Shown here one piece after another: positions 7,088 to 17,572 of a DNA stretch of 39,681 nucleotides. Below the pieces are notes generated by a model. That model saw nothing but the letters and a program-made list of their open reading frames with translations, was not told where the DNA came from and did not search any database. This DNA is from Salinivibrio socompensis S35 (GTDB lineage: Bacteria > Pseudomonadota > Gammaproteobacteria > Enterobacterales > Vibrionaceae), in the NCBI RefSeq assembly GCF_000513715.1, contig NZ_AQOD01000068.1, forward strand, positions 1-39,681, written 5' to 3'. Each line of letters opens with the position of its first letter. Within the stretch, counting starts at the first letter, position 1. The position numbers and the translations under genes were made by a program.

Positions 7088-8548
7088 ATGGCTCGCCATC
7101 TCGTCGCCTATGCGCTCGCGGGGGCACTCATCAGTACGCCTGTGTCAGCGAACATCGAGTCATATCAAAGTGATTTACCTAGCATTGGCACTGCTGCCGC
7201 GAGTACGCTGTCGGTGGCGAAAGAAACAGAGTTTGGTGATGCGTATATGCGGATGCTGCGAGCCAGCAAGCCGATTATCGATGATCCTTTACTCAGTGAA
7301 TATGTTAACGCCCTCGGGCATCGACTCGTGGCGAACGCCAACGATGTCCGCACCCCTTTTCAATTTATTCTCATTGATAATCAAGCGATCAATGCGTTTG
7401 CCTTTTTTGGCGGCTATGTCGCCATGCATTCTGGGCTTTTCTTGCATGCGAAAACAGAAAGCGAACTGGCATCTGTCATGGCGCACGAAATTGCGCACGT
7501 CACGCAACGCCATCTCGCGCGCAGTATGGAAGCCCAAGCGCAAACCTCCCCCTTCACGGTGGCCGCTTTAGTCGGCTCTTTAATGCTCGCCATTGCTGCG
7601 CCTGAGGCTGGCATTGCCGCGGCCCATGCGGCAACAGCAGGGAGTATGCAAAGCCAAATAAACTTTACCCGTCGCAATGAAGAAGAGGCCGACCGAGTCG
7701 GGATTGAAACCCTCGCACGCGCGGATTTCGATGTTGAGGCCATGCCACGCTTTTTCTCACGATTAGCCGATGAGTACCGCTATGCCAGCCAAATGCCGGA
7801 GTATTTCAGCACTCACCCATTGCCGGCATCGCGGATCACCGACTCCCGAGCGCGCGCCCGTCAATACCCACAAAAACGGGTCCCTGTATCGCCAGATTAT
7901 CAGCTGGCACGCGCGCGCATCGTCGCCCGATACAGTGGCATTGCAGATCACTCAGCCATGGACTGGTTTGAACGACGGCACAAAGAGGCCTCGCCGGCAG
8001 AAAAACACAGCCTTGATTACGGTATGGCGCTGTTAGATATAGACGCAAGGCGCTTTGAAAAGGCGCGGGAGAGACTGGCGCCCCTCATCAAAGCACAGCC
8101 CAATAATCGTTTTTATATTGACGCGATGACCGACTTAGATATTGGCACAAAGCAGTATGACAAAGCGTTATCTCGTCTAGACCAAGCCTTAAACCAGCAG
8201 CCCAGCAATCGCGTATTGTTGCTCAACCATGCTTACACGCTAGTAAAAGCCAAACGTGGCGGTGAAGCCATCAAGCCATTAGAGCGGTACACCCATCAAT
8301 ATGCCGATGACAGCAACGGGTGGTTTTTGTTACAACAAGCGTACGAAAGTACTGGCACACACCGTGACGGTGAATTAGCCGCACAAGGGGAACGCTACGC
8401 CTTGCGCGGCCAATGGAACAAAGCTATTCGTAACTACACCCAAGCGGCGCAATTGGCTGAGTTAGGTAGCTTGGCACAAGCGCGTTATGATGCGCGCCTC
8501 GACCAATTACGCCACCAGCAGGCACGCTTTAAAGCACTCAGTGATTGA
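7088..8548 (+). CDS. bepA: Periplasmic metalloprotease-chaperone BepA (YfgC)
   Basis: BepA is an M48 zinc metallopeptidase with a TPR domain that helps LptD maturation and degrades stalled outer-membrane proteins. The zinc site HEIAH is at 133-137, the third ligand Glu198 in the NEEEAD motif and His243 in STHPLP, all equivalent to E. coli residues (H136, H140, E201, H246). The C-terminal half carries tetratricopeptide-like helices. ATG 7088 is chosen because AGGAAAGGG precedes it directly and it opens a clean signal peptide ending PVSA; the length is then 486, against 487 in E. coli. An in-frame ATG at 7052 is the alternative. Confidence 0.93.
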   Translation: MARHLVAYALAGALISTPVSANIESYQSDLPSIGTAAASTLSVAKETEFGDAYMRMLRASKPIIDDPLLSEYVNALGHRLVANANDVRTPFQFILIDNQAINAFAFFGGYVAMHSGLFLHAKTESELASVMAHEIAHVTQRHLARSMEAQAQTSPFTVAALVGSLMLAIAAPEAGIAAAHAATAGSMQSQINFTRRNEEEADRVGIETLARADFDVEAMPRFFSRLADEYRYASQMPEYFSTHPLPASRITDSRARARQYPQKRVPVSPDYQLARARIVARYSGIADHSAMDWFERRHKEASPAEKHSLDYGMALLDIDARRFEKARERLAPLIKAQPNNRFYIDAMTDLDIGTKQYDKALSRLDQALNQQPSNRVLLLNHAYTLVKAKRGGEAIKPLERYTHQYADDSNGWFLLQQAYESTGTHRDGELAAQGERYALRGQWNKAIRNYTQAAQLAELGSLAQARYDARLDQLRHQQARFKALSD

Positions 8549-8576
8549 TAAACTCAACGAAAAAAGGAGAGATGTT

Positions 8577-8933
8577 GTGAGCCTTATTACGCTGTACCAC
8601 AACCCTCGTTGCTCAAAAAGCCGAGAAACCCTCAAATTGCTTGAATCCGAGGGCGTCACGCCGACGATTGTCAAATATCTAGAGACACCGTTATCTGCCG
8701 ACACGCTCCGTGTGTTGAAACAACAGCTGGGCGTGACGTCATTTCGCGACATGATGCGTACCAAAGAAGCCGATTATAAGGCAGCTAACTTGGGAGACGC
8801 CTCGGTGGAGGAGACGCAGTTGTTAGATGCGATGGTCAATAATCCCAAATTGATTGAACGCCCGATTGCCGTTAAAGGCGAAAAAGCAGTCATCGGCCGT
8901 CCCCCTGAAAACGTGTTGGTGCTCGTTCAATGA
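8577..8933 (+). CDS. ArsC-family reductase (YfgD type)
   Basis: A 118-residue protein of the glutaredoxin-coupled arsenate reductase family. Cys12 sits in HNPRCSKSRETL, as in ArsC; the C-terminal part has IERPIAVKG and IGRPPENVL. The start is GTG 8577 with AAAGGAG eight bases upstream; this matches the 119-residue E. coli YfgD. Whether it reduces arsenate in vivo is unknown; no ars operon genes are nearby. It starts 28 bases after bepA and overlaps wrbA by four bases (ATGA), so bepA, this gene, wrbA and the DUF2069 gene form one operon. Confidence 0.88.
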   Translation: MSLITLYHNPRCSKSRETLKLLESEGVTPTIVKYLETPLSADTLRVLKQQLGVTSFRDMMRTKEADYKAANLGDASVEETQLLDAMVNNPKLIERPIAVKGEKAVIGRPPENVLVLVQ

Positions 8934-9520
8934 CACAAGTTCTCGTGCTTTATTACAGCCGTTCAGGCAATACGCGTAAGCTTGCTCAACAAGTGGCACG
9001 CGGTATTGAAGCTCAGGGCGTCGAGGCAGTGTTACGGACCGTACCCGAGCTACCTGCTTATATCGATGGCAACATACCGGACGTCTCGCCAACCGATCCT
9101 TTTGTCACCCGCCAAGATTTAATAGACTGCCATGGCCTCGCGCTTGGTAGCCCGGTACGGTTTGGCAATATGGCCGCGCCATTGAAGCAATTTATCGATA
9201 GCACCAGTGGCGAATGGTTATCTGGTGCCTTAATTGATAAACCCGCCGCAGTATTTGGTGCCGGCTCTATGCTGCATGGTGGACAAGAAACCACCCTGCT
9301 CACCATGACTATCCCCTTACTGCACCATGGTATGATGCTAGTGGGTGTCCCGCACAGCGAACGCGCGCTTCATACCACAGAAGGCGGAGGCTCGCCTTAC
9401 GGTGCATCCAGTGTTGCGGCGCCCCATCACCCTTTAATGGCAGACGAAAAGCAAATCGCCAAAACATTAGGCCAACGCCTGGCGCGTTTTGCCCACACCT
9501 TTCACCACCATCTAGGATAA
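8930..9520 (+). CDS. wrbA: NAD(P)H:quinone oxidoreductase WrbA
   Basis: WrbA is an FMN flavoprotein that reduces quinones by two electrons, protecting against redox cycling. The 196-residue protein has the flavodoxin-like FMN loop YYSRSGNTRKLA (9-20), then SPVRFGNMAAPLKQFID and FGAGSMLHGGQETTLL, which are the family's FMN and quinone-site segments. The ATG overlaps the stop of the ArsC-like gene. Confidence 0.92.
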   Translation: MTQVLVLYYSRSGNTRKLAQQVARGIEAQGVEAVLRTVPELPAYIDGNIPDVSPTDPFVTRQDLIDCHGLALGSPVRFGNMAAPLKQFIDSTSGEWLSGALIDKPAAVFGAGSMLHGGQETTLLTMTIPLLHHGMMLVGVPHSERALHTTEGGGSPYGASSVAAPHHPLMADEKQIAKTLGQRLARFAHTFHHHLG

Positions 9521-9526
9521 AAGGAT

Positions 9527-9964
9527 ATGACCGTGACAGATCCTCGGCTCGCATTCATGCGTAAATTGTCTTTGCTGAGTAACCTTGGCCTCATTGCTTG
9601 GGTGGTCGCGTGGCACGCCTACTTATCGCCCCATCCTCACCTGAATGCATGGGCGGTGACCATCGGTTGGACAATCCCTTTGCTGCTCTCTTTGCCTGGG
9701 ATCATCAAAGGCAAAGCCTTTACCCATGCGTGGGCCAATTTTATTTTGATGTTCTATTTCTTACACGCCCTTACCATTCTCTACGTCGATGAAGGCGAGC
9801 GATGGTTGGCCGCCGCAGAGCTTATCTTCGTCACCGCCGCCTTTGCTTGTAACATTGTCTTTGCCCGTTGGATGGGTCAATCACAAGGCCTGAAGCTCCC
9901 GCGTCTTTCTCAAGTAGAAAAAGAAGAACGTCAACGCTTTGAAGGGCACGACGACGCTTCTTAG
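9527..9964 (+). CDS. DUF2069 inner-membrane protein
   Basis: A 145-residue membrane protein with about four hydrophobic segments (residues 18-32, 42-57, 68-85 and 92-110) and a charged C-terminal tail rich in K, E and R. It belongs to the DUF2069 family found in gammaproteobacteria, where it often follows wrbA. No function is known. It starts six bases after wrbA with AAAGG ahead of the ATG. Confidence 0.82.
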   Translation: MTVTDPRLAFMRKLSLLSNLGLIAWVVAWHAYLSPHPHLNAWAVTIGWTIPLLLSLPGIIKGKAFTHAWANFILMFYFLHALTILYVDEGERWLAAAELIFVTAAFACNIVFARWMGQSQGLKLPRLSQVEKEERQRFEGHDDAS

Positions 9965-9978
9965 GCATTTAAACATAC

Positions 9979-10002
9979 AAGCCAAGTCCTTAAACTTGGC
10001 TT
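9979..10002. terminator. Shared terminator of convergent genes
   Basis: Stem AAGCCAAGT/ACTTGGCTT with a 6-base loop lies between the DUF2069 gene and the zinc-ribbon gene, overlapping the stop region of the latter. The T-tracts are poor, so it is a moderate terminator. Confidence 0.5.
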
Positions 10003-10486
10003 AAACCGGATAAGGGCGGCGGGAAAAGTAGCGATGGCCACATTGTGTGCAAGGGGCAATCACATCGACCCGGTTGTGCCGCGTTTGATGATGGCACTGC
10101 TCACATTGCAACACGCCCAGCCCCACGATTTCACCCGCCTCATAAACACCATGATGCTGAAGGTCGTCGAATACTTCACGCCACTCTAGCTGCGTACGAT
10201 CGGTGATCTCTGCCAATTGCTCCCAAATCGAGTTAGCAATTAGATCATTGAACACCTGGCTATCAATCTCTTCGGTTTGAGATTTATCGTACTGCTCACC
10301 GAACGCTTTCACATCACGTTTAAAGTACGCCTCGATCAAGGCCCACTCATCTTTGGAGAGATCGGCTGCGGCTTTGAGGTATTGATCGGACAAACTCACC
10401 CAATGGGATAGAGCCTCGGGGCTGCTTTCTAACGCCTCTTTTACCCGCTCGATGATACGTTGTTGGGGTTCTTTGTCTTTATTCAT
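10001..10486 (-). CDS. Zinc-ribbon protein of the YbeL/DUF1451 family
   Basis: A 161-residue cytoplasmic protein with a helical N-terminal two thirds and a C-terminal zinc ribbon (Cys128, Cys131, Cys146, Cys149 in CEQC and CTQC). E. coli ybeL, near leuS, is the family example; its role is unknown. ATG 10486 is chosen since AGGA lies seven bases upstream; a TTG six codons earlier has no such site. It is divergent from leuS. Confidence 0.85.
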   Translation of the reverse strand: MNKDKEPQQRIIERVKEALESSPEALSHWVSLSDQYLKAAADLSKDEWALIEAYFKRDVKAFGEQYDKSQTEEIDSQVFNDLIANSIWEQLAEITDRTQLEWREVFDDLQHHGVYEAGEIVGLGVLQCEQCHHQTRHNRVDVIAPCTQCGHRYFSRRPYPV

Positions 10487-10592
10487 GGTCCTGTCCTGAT
10501 TCAAGTGTTGTTGCGGTCTCTGCCTTTCGTTATTCTATGCTGATATTTCTCTTTCTGGTTTTATCTTTCTCACAGAATCTCGGAAGCCATCG

Positions 10593-13169
10593 ATGCAAGA
10601 ACAATATAGCCCGCAAGATATTGAACAAAAAGTTCAAACCCATTGGGATGACAATAAAACCTTTGTGGTTCATGAAGACCCTAACAAAGAAAAATTCTAC
10701 TGTCTTTCTATGTTTCCTTACCCCAGTGGCAGACTGCACATGGGGCATGTCCGCAACTACACCATCGGTGACGTTATTTCCCGTTATCAACGACTGCAAG
10801 GCAAAAATGTCATGCAGCCGATTGGTTGGGATGCCTTTGGTCTTCCAGCCGAGGGGGCCGCGATCAAAAACAAAACCGCGCCCGCGCCTTGGACTTACGA
10901 AAACATTGATTACATGAAAGGCCAGCTCAAAATGCTGGGCTTTGGCTACGACTGGAGCCGTGAAGTCGCCACCTGTCGCCCCGATTACTACCGTTGGGAG
11001 CAAGCATTCTTCACCACGCTATACAACAAAGGCCTGGTTTATAAAAAGACCTCGTCAGTTAACTGGTGTCCACACGACCAAACGGTACTCGCCAACGAAC
11101 AAGTTCACGAAGGCTGCTGCTGGCGCTGCGACACCCCGGTCGAGCAAAAAGAAATTCCGCAGTGGTTTATCAAAATCACTGACTATGCCGATGAGCTGTT
11201 AGCCGATATCGATAAACTTGACGGCTGGCCGGACATGGTAAAAACCATGCAGCGCAACTGGATTGGTCGCTCAGAAGGTGTCGAACTCACCTTTGATGTC
11301 GAAGGCGAACACCCTTCACTCGACGTTTACACCACGCGTCCAGATACGTTGATGGGCGTGACTTACGTTGGCATTGCGGCCGGTCACCCACTCGCGGAGG
11401 CCGCGGCTAAAAACAACCCAGCCTTGGCCGAATTCGTTCAAGAATGCCGGAATACCAAAGTCGCTGAAGCTGAGCTGGCGACGATGGAGAAAAAAGGCAT
11501 GGCGACCGGTTTGTATGCCACGCATCCATTAAACGGTCGCCGTGTGCCGATTTTTGTCGCCAACTTCGTGTTGATGGGCTACGGCACTGGCGCGGTGATG
11601 GCAGTCCCTGCCCATGACCAACGTGACTTCGAGTTTGCCAGCAAGTACGCGCTAGATATTGAGCCGGTTATCCTTGACGAAAACGGCAATGCGCCCGATT
11701 TGTCAGAGCAAGCATATACCGAAAAAGGCAAGCTGTTTAACTCGGGGGAGTTTGACGGGTTAGATTTTAACGCGGCCTTCGATGCGATTGCGAGCAAGCT
11801 TGAGTCGTTAGAACAAGGCAAGAAAACGGTTAACTTCCGCTTGCGCGATTGGGGCGTCTCTCGTCAGCGCTATTGGGGTGCGCCGATCCCGATGCTGAAC
11901 ACCGAAGACGGTGAGGTGGTTCCTGTTCCTCAGGAAGAACTGCCTGTTATCTTGCCAGAAGATGTGGTGATGGATGGTGTACAAAGCCCCATCAAAGCCG
12001 ACAAGCAATGGGCTCAAACCCAATACCAAGGTAAGCCGGCCCTGCGTGAAACCGATACCTTCGATACCTTTATGGAATCGTCGTGGTACTACGCACGTTA
12101 TTGCTCTCCGCAAGCAGATCAAATGCTGGATCCAAGCGCTGCCAACTACTGGCTACCGGTCGATCAATATATCGGTGGCATCGAGCACGCTTGTATGCAC
12201 CTGTTGTATTCACGCTTTTTCCATAAGCTGTTGCGCGATGAAAATATGGTCGACAGCGACGAACCGTTTAAGCAGTTGCTATGCCAAGGCATGGTTCTCG
12301 CCGATGCGTTTTATTACACCGACGAAAAAGGGGTACGCGTATGGGTATCACCGACTGATGTCACCGTTGAACGAGACAGCAAAGGCTTCATTATCAATGC
12401 AGTCGACAGCGAAGGGAACGCGGTTTCCCACGCCGGCATGACCAAGATGTCAAAGTCGAAGAATAATGGTATTGATCCCCAGTTAATGGTGGAAAAATAC
12501 GGTGCCGATACCATGCGTCTGTTTATGATGTTTGCCGCCCCCGCAGACATGACGTTGGAATGGCAAGAGTCAGGCGTGGAAGGGTCACACCGTTTCTTGC
12601 GCCGTGTGTGGAAACTGGTCTATGAGCATCACCAGAAAGGCGATGTGGCTGCGCTGGCGGTGAATACGCTCAATAATGATCAAAAGGCGTTGCGCCGTGA
12701 TGTGCACAAAACGATCGCCAAAGTCAGTGATGATATGGGCCGTCGTCAAACCTTTAACACGGCCATTGCCGCGATCATGGAGCTCATGAACCGCTTGGTT
12801 AAAGCGCCACAGGACAATGAACAAGACCGTGCAGTATTAGACGAAGCGCTCAAAGCCGTCGTATTGATGCTGTATCCAATCACTCCGCATATCAGCTTCA
12901 CGCTTTGGCAGGCCCTGGGCGAAACCGATATCGACAGTGCCGATTGGCCGCAAGCCGATAAAGCGGCCTTGGTCGAGGAGGAAAAGCTGATCATTGTGCA
13001 AGTGAACGGTAAGTTACGTGCCAAGATCACCGTGGCCGCCGACGCTGAGAAAGAAGCTGTTGAAGCACAAGCCATGTCAGACGAAAACGTAGTCAAATTT
13101 ACCGACGGTAAAACGGTTCGCAAAGTGATTTATATACCAGGGAAACTGGTTAATATTGTTGCTAACTAA
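10593..13169 (+). CDS. leuS: Leucyl-tRNA synthetase
   Basis: Class I aminoacyl-tRNA synthetase that charges tRNA-Leu. It is 858 residues (E. coli 860). The HIGH motif appears as LHMGH at 48-52 and KMSKS at 618-622; the CP1 editing domain between them carries [13 protein letters not shown] and the [15 protein letters not shown] editing-site segment. Cysteines CPHD and CWRCD near residue 160-180 form the zinc module. It heads a long plus-strand run to lipA. The start ATG has GGAAG upstream. Confidence 0.97.
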   Translation: MQEQYSPQDIEQKVQTHWDDNKTFVVHEDPNKEKFYCLSMFPYPSGRLHMGHVRNYTIGDVISRYQRLQGKNVMQPIGWDAFGLPAEGAAIKNKTAPAPWTYENIDYMKGQLKMLGFGYDWSREVATCRPDYYRWEQAFFTTLYNKGLVYKKTSSVNWCPHDQTVLANEQVHEGCCWRCDTPVEQKEIPQWFIKITDYADELLADIDKLDGWPDMVKTMQRNWIGRSEGVELTFDVEGEHPSLDVYTTRPDTLMGVTYVGIAAGHPLAEAAAKNNPALAEFVQECRNTKVAEAELATMEKKGMATGLYATHPLNGRRVPIFVANFVLMGYGTGAVMAVPAHDQRDFEFASKYALDIEPVILDENGNAPDLSEQAYTEKGKLFNSGEFDGLDFNAAFDAIASKLESLEQGKKTVNFRLRDWGVSRQRYWGAPIPMLNTEDGEVVPVPQEELPVILPEDVVMDGVQSPIKADKQWAQTQYQGKPALRETDTFDTFMESSWYYARYCSPQADQMLDPSAANYWLPVDQYIGGIEHACMHLLYSRFFHKLLRDENMVDSDEPFKQLLCQGMVLADAFYYTDEKGVRVWVSPTDVTVERDSKGFIINAVDSEGNAVSHAGMTKMSKSKNNGIDPQLMVEKYGADTMRLFMMFAAPADMTLEWQESGVEGSHRFLRRVWKLVYEHHQKGDVAALAVNTLNNDQKALRRDVHKTIAKVSDDMGRRQTFNTAIAAIMELMNRLVKAPQDNEQDRAVLDEALKAVVLMLYPITPHISFTLWQALGETDIDSADWPQADKAALVEEEKLIIVQVNGKLRAKITVAADAEKEAVEAQAMSDENVVKFTDGKTVRKVIYIPGKLVNIVAN

Positions 13170-13183
13170 CAAGGAGCGATGGA

Positions 13184-13807
13184 GTGAATCTGTTTAACAC
13201 TGTGCTTCGCTCCCTGCTCGTCGCGATGGTCTCATTGACCATCGCGTCTTGCGGGTTTGCCTTGCGTGGCAGCTATAACCTGCCCGATGAGGTAGACAAA
13301 GTATCATTAACGAGTTTTGACCCTTATGGGGAGCTAACTCGCCAAATGCGCAACGCCTTGCGTCAACATAACGTTCAGATGGTGTCACCATCCGACGACA
13401 TCGCGAATATCCAGTTGCTCAGCGAAAGTAATAGCGCACAAACCTTGTCGCTATATCAAAATAGCCGGGTAGCAGAAAAAGAATTTCGCTATGTCGCGCG
13501 ATATCGTGTCACCGTGCCAGGAAAAGGCAGCTATACCTATAATACGACCTTGAGCCGTAACTTTCTTGATAACCCACTGACCGCGTTGGCCAAATCCGTC
13601 GAGCAAAATAAGTTAGAGGCAGAAATGCGTACCGAGGCGACCCGCCAAATTATGCGTCAGCTCTCTCAACTAAAAGGAGACATCGCAGACTTTGAACGTC
13701 AGCAAGCGGAGCAAGCGGCATTAGAACAACTCGAGCAAGGGAAGACGCCTGCTGAGCCCAATGTAATCATCGAAACGCGTCAAACTGAGACAGCGCCAAC
13801 GCAATGA
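13184..13807 (+). CDS. lptE: LPS-assembly lipoprotein LptE
   Basis: LptE plugs the LptD barrel and helps put lipopolysaccharide into the outer leaflet. The protein is 207 residues with a signal peptide ending IASC (lipobox, Cys23) followed by GFALRG, like the GCGWHLRG-type start of the family. The C-terminal tail is rich in Gln, Glu and Thr and probably unstructured. Start GTG 13184 has AAGGAG seven bases upstream. It lies 14 bases after leuS and overlaps holA by four bases. Confidence 0.93.
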   Translation: MNLFNTVLRSLLVAMVSLTIASCGFALRGSYNLPDEVDKVSLTSFDPYGELTRQMRNALRQHNVQMVSPSDDIANIQLLSESNSAQTLSLYQNSRVAEKEFRYVARYRVTVPGKGSYTYNTTLSRNFLDNPLTALAKSVEQNKLEAEMRTEATRQIMRQLSQLKGDIADFERQQAEQAALEQLEQGKTPAEPNVIIETRQTETAPTQ

Positions 13808-14829
13808 TGAGAACCTATCCGGAACAATTGGCGCAGCAGCTTAATCAGCCACTGCGTCAAACTTACTTGGTATTTGGCTCTGACCCTTTGCTAAAACTCG
13901 AGTCTCGCGATGCCATTTGCCACGCTGCGCGCACTCAAAGCTTTGAAGAGCATCATAAGTTTATTATTGATGGCCAATTAGATTGGCAAGAGGTTTTTGA
14001 CTGCTGCCAAGCACTCAGCTTGTTTTCTTCCCGGCAAATCATTGAGTTGACCTGCCCTGAAAATGGTTTGAGTAGCGCCCAAGCCAAGCAACTCACCGAG
14101 CTAGCAAATTATCTGCATCCTGATATTCTTCTACTCGTTCAAGGCGAACGGCTGAATAAAAAGCAAGAAAATGCCAAATGGTTTACCACATTGGCGAAGC
14201 AAGCTTTGTATGTGGTCTGCCAAACCCCAGATGCGCGTCACCTGCCCCGTTTTATTGAACAGCGCTGCCGCAATCTCGGGCTGAAACCTGATCAACCCGC
14301 GCTGCAGTTGCTTGCGCAATGGCATGAAGGCAACTTACTCGCGCTGGTGCAAAGCTTACAAATCCTCCACTTGCTTTATCCCGATGGTGCTCTTACCTTG
14401 CCTCGCATTGAAAGTGCGTTGTCACGGCATCATCACTTCACCCCTTTCCAATTGACCGATGCGCTACTGGCCGGTAAGGCTAATCGCGCACAGCGTATTA
14501 TCGAACAACTGCATGCCGAAGGCGAAGAGCCAACATTGTTACTGCGTTTGATCCAAAAAGAGCTTAAACAACTCTATACAATGCAAGAACAAGGGCAACA
14601 AGGGCGGCCAATCAACATAATTTTCGATCAGCTACGTGTTTGGCAAGCTCGGAGGCCAATGATCACTGCTGCCCTCAACCGCCTAAATAAGGCACGTCTC
14701 GCTTCACTGCTGCGCCAGCTCGCTGAGTTAGAGGTACAGCTAAAAACCGATTTTGGTCGTGACCCTTGGCCCAATCTGCACTATTTTTGTGCACTTATGT
14801 GCCAACCCGCCGAACCTCTGACGCCCTAA
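13804..14829 (+). CDS. holA: DNA polymerase III delta subunit HolA
   Basis: The delta subunit of the clamp loader opens the beta sliding clamp. It is 341 residues (E. coli 343) with the family start YPEQLAQQLNQPL, the LVFGSDPLL segment, and the LFSSRQIIEL region near residue 75 that in E. coli delta holds the clamp-opening contact. It overlaps the lptE stop (ATGA). In Vibrio and E. coli nadD comes next; here it does not. Confidence 0.94.
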   Translation: MMRTYPEQLAQQLNQPLRQTYLVFGSDPLLKLESRDAICHAARTQSFEEHHKFIIDGQLDWQEVFDCCQALSLFSSRQIIELTCPENGLSSAQAKQLTELANYLHPDILLLVQGERLNKKQENAKWFTTLAKQALYVVCQTPDARHLPRFIEQRCRNLGLKPDQPALQLLAQWHEGNLLALVQSLQILHLLYPDGALTLPRIESALSRHHHFTPFQLTDALLAGKANRAQRIIEQLHAEGEEPTLLLRLIQKELKQLYTMQEQGQQGRPINIIFDQLRVWQARRPMITAALNRLNKARLASLLRQLAELEVQLKTDFGRDPWPNLHYFCALMCQPAEPLTP

Positions 14830-14850
14830 CGTGTCCAAAGGGCTGCCAAG

Positions 14851-14859
14851 TGATATACT
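14851..14859 (+). promoter_or_regulatory. Extended -10 promoter upstream of rsfS
   Basis: TGATATACT is an extended -10 element (TGn plus TATACT) in the 68-bp holA-rsfS gap, putting a start near 14866 and giving rsfS a leader of about 30 bases. There is no clear -35 box. It would let rsfS-rlmH-mrdA be transcribed apart from leuS. Confidence 0.4.
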
Positions 14860-14897
14860 GCCACTTAATACAATCAGCACAGACATAGAGGTTCTCT

Positions 14898-15215
14898 TTG
14901 CAAGCTACCGAATTAAAACAGTTTGTCGCCGACAAGGCCGATGAGTTAAAAGCCAGCGATATCGTGACGCTAGACGTGCGAGAGAAATCTTGCATCACTG
15001 ATTTTTTGGTGCTTTGTACCGGCAATTCGCGCCGCCACGTGGCCTCGATTGCCGAGCACGTTTGTGAGCAAGCCCAAGCGGCGGATATAGGCACCATGGG
15101 TACCGAAGGTAAAGATGACAGTGAGTGGGTCGTGGTGGATTTAGGCGATGTCATGGTACACGTCATGCAAGAAGAACAACGCCAGCTTTATCAACTGGAA
15201 AAACTCTGGAACTAA
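14898..15215 (+). CDS. rsfS: Ribosomal silencing factor RsfS
   Basis: RsfS binds L14 on the 50S subunit and blocks subunit joining under nutrient limitation. The 105-residue protein equals the E. coli length and has the family segments ITDFLVLCTGNSRRHV and GDVMVHVMQEEQRQLYQLEKLW. The start codon is TTG 14898 with GAGG six bases upstream; length conservation supports it. It is followed three bases later by rlmH. Confidence 0.94.
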   Translation: MQATELKQFVADKADELKASDIVTLDVREKSCITDFLVLCTGNSRRHVASIAEHVCEQAQAADIGTMGTEGKDDSEWVVVDLGDVMVHVMQEEQRQLYQLEKLWN

Positions 15216-15218
15216 TCC

Positions 15219-15689
15219 ATGAAAATCCAGTTAATTGCTGTGGGCAATAAAATGCCCAAGTGGGTACAACAAGGCTTTGAAGAATATCAACGCCGTTTTC
15301 CCAAAGACATGCCCCTTGAGCTGGTTGAAGTGGCTGCGGGTAAACGCAGTAAAAATGCCGACATTACCCGTATTTTACAAAAAGAAGGTGAAGCCATGCT
15401 CGCGGCTGTTCATCGTGGTAGCCGCATTGTCACCTTAGATATCCCAGGTAAGCCTTGGAATACACCGCAATTAGCCAGCCAATTGGAAAAGTGGAAATTA
15501 GACGGGCGCGATGTCGCCATCCTAATTGGTGGTCCAGAAGGGTTAGCGCCCGACTGCAAAGCGGCCGCGGAGCAAAGCTGGTCACTTTCCCCGTTGACAC
15601 TGCCTCACCCGCTGGTTCGGGTGCTGATGGCAGAAAGCCTTTATCGCGCTTGGAGTCTCACCACCAACCACCCTTATCATCGAGAATAA
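15219..15689 (+). CDS. rlmH: 23S rRNA pseudouridine-1915 N3-methyltransferase RlmH
   Basis: RlmH methylates pseudouridine 1915 in helix 69 of 23S rRNA on the 70S ribosome. It is a 156-residue SPOUT enzyme: the C-terminal knot contains LIGGPEGL and [11 protein letters not shown], and the conserved tail TTNHPYHRE is intact. It is paired with rsfS, as in most bacteria, and lies six bases before mrdA. Confidence 0.96.
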   Translation: MKIQLIAVGNKMPKWVQQGFEEYQRRFPKDMPLELVEVAAGKRSKNADITRILQKEGEAMLAAVHRGSRIVTLDIPGKPWNTPQLASQLEKWKLDGRDVAILIGGPEGLAPDCKAAAEQSWSLSPLTLPHPLVRVLMAESLYRAWSLTTNHPYHRE

Positions 15690-15695
15690 CGACAG

Positions 15696-17572
15696 ATGAA
15701 GCGCCAACGAGTTGAAATCCGAGACCACAGCACCGAGCTGCGTTATTTGTGCGCCGCGCGATTGTCTCCTTTATCGGCATAGTGGCACTTGTCGGGGGCT
15801 TGCTCACCAATCTATATCATATTCAAGTGACCGAGCATCAAGACTACCAAACTCGCTCGAATGATAACCGTATTAAAGTCGTCCCTGTTGCGCCTAACCG
15901 TGGTCTTATTTATGACCGCAATGGCAAGCTGCTAGCCGAAAACCGTCCGGTGTATCATCTAGAGGTGACGCCTGAGCAAGTCGATGATATGCCAGCGACC
16001 TTAAAAAAGCTCAAAACCTTGTTATCACTGAGTAATAAAGAGATCGCGCTTTTTCAAAAAGAACGTCGTCGCTCTCGCCGTTTTAATGCCGTGGCACTCA
16101 AAACGCAGCTCACTGACAAAGAAGTTGCGATATTTTCAGCCCACCAGCATCAATTTACTGGGGTTGAAATCAAAGCCTATTTAAAGCGGCATTATCCTTA
16201 CGGAGACGCATTGACCCACGTACTGGGTTATGTCGCTCGGATTAATGATCGCGATATCGCCAAGCTCAGGCAAAAAGAAGTGTTAAACAATTACAAAGCC
16301 ACCCGTGACATTGGCAAGTTAGGGCTTGAAAAGTACTACGAGTCAGTCTTGCACGGAAAAGCAGGCTATCAGGAAGTCGAAGTGAACAGCCGAGGCCGCG
16401 TGATCCGGACACTTAAATACGTCCCCCCTGAGCCTGGAAAAGACTTAATCCTCAACCTTGATATTGATTTGCAGCTCTACGTGCGTGGTATTCTTGGCGA
16501 TCGCCGGGGGGCAGTGGTCGTGGTTGATCCGGAGACCTCGGGAGTCTTAGCCATGGTGTCGACCCCAAGCTACGACCCTAACTTATTTGTCCATGGTATC
16601 TCTAGCAAACAGTACCGAGGGTTACTGAACAATAAAGATCGCCCACTCGTTAACCGAGCGACTCTAGGCATTTATCCGCCAGCCTCAACGGTTAAGCCTT
16701 TTATCGCCGTTTCGGCGCTGGAAGAAGGGGTGGTCACCACTAAGACCACACGCAATGACCCCGGTTACTGGCAGATACCAAACTCAGATACCCGTCCCTT
16801 CCGTGATTGGCGTCTATGGGGCCATGGTCGGGTCAATATTGTTCAGTCCATCGAAGAGTCTGTTGACACCTTCTTCTATCAAATTGCCTACGACATGGGA
16901 ATAGACAGATTGTCAATGTGGATGGAAAAGTTCGGTTTTGGCCAATATACCGGAATTGATATTCAAGAGGAAAGCAGCGCCAATATGCCGAACCGAGAGT
17001 GGAAAATGAGTCGCTATCGGCAACCTTGGTACAAAGGCGACACCATTCCTGTAGGCATCGGACAAGGCTATTGGACGGCCACGCCGATGCAGATCGTCAA
17101 AGCGCTGACGGTTCTGATTAATCGTGGTGAGGTGAAAGCGCCAAAACTGTTGATGAAAACCCGTGATGAAACAGGTGAGCACAAGCCAAAGGCTGAGCCA
17201 TTCCCACCGATAAAAGATGTCGAAGATAAATACTGGGATGTCGGTTTAGAAGGCATGAAGTTGGTTAACCATGGGCGTAAAGGAACCGCGCGTCGTGCTT
17301 TCCGCTCCGCGGAGTATTTGTCAGGAGGAAAATCCGGTACCGCACAGGTCTTTGGTTTAGCGGAGGATGAAAAGTACAACGCTGATGAAATCGCCGAACA
17401 TCTGCGCGACCATGCGCTGTTTATGGGATTTGCCCCATTTGAAAATCCCGAAGTCGCGGTATCGATGGTGCTTGAAAATGCCGGTGGCGGGTCAAGCAAT
17501 GGCGCGCCGATAGCTCGCCGTATCTTCGATCACCTTTTATCAGAAGATAAAGAAACGGAAGAGGTTAAATAA
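15696..17572 (+). CDS. mrdA: Peptidoglycan transpeptidase PBP2 (MrdA) (frameshift near 15748)
   Basis: PBP2 is the class B transpeptidase of the elongasome. ATG 15696 starts [17 protein letters not shown]; one base is then missing in the T-run at 15746-15748, and the frame continues as FVRRAIVSF with the membrane anchor. Repaired length is 625 (E. coli 633). The catalytic serine is in STVK (Ser331 after repair), with SVD and KSGTAQ as second and third motifs. LYHIQV and [19 protein letters not shown] mark the pedestal region. It overlaps mrdB by one base. The gene is normally essential, so the break is most likely an error. Confidence 0.93.
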
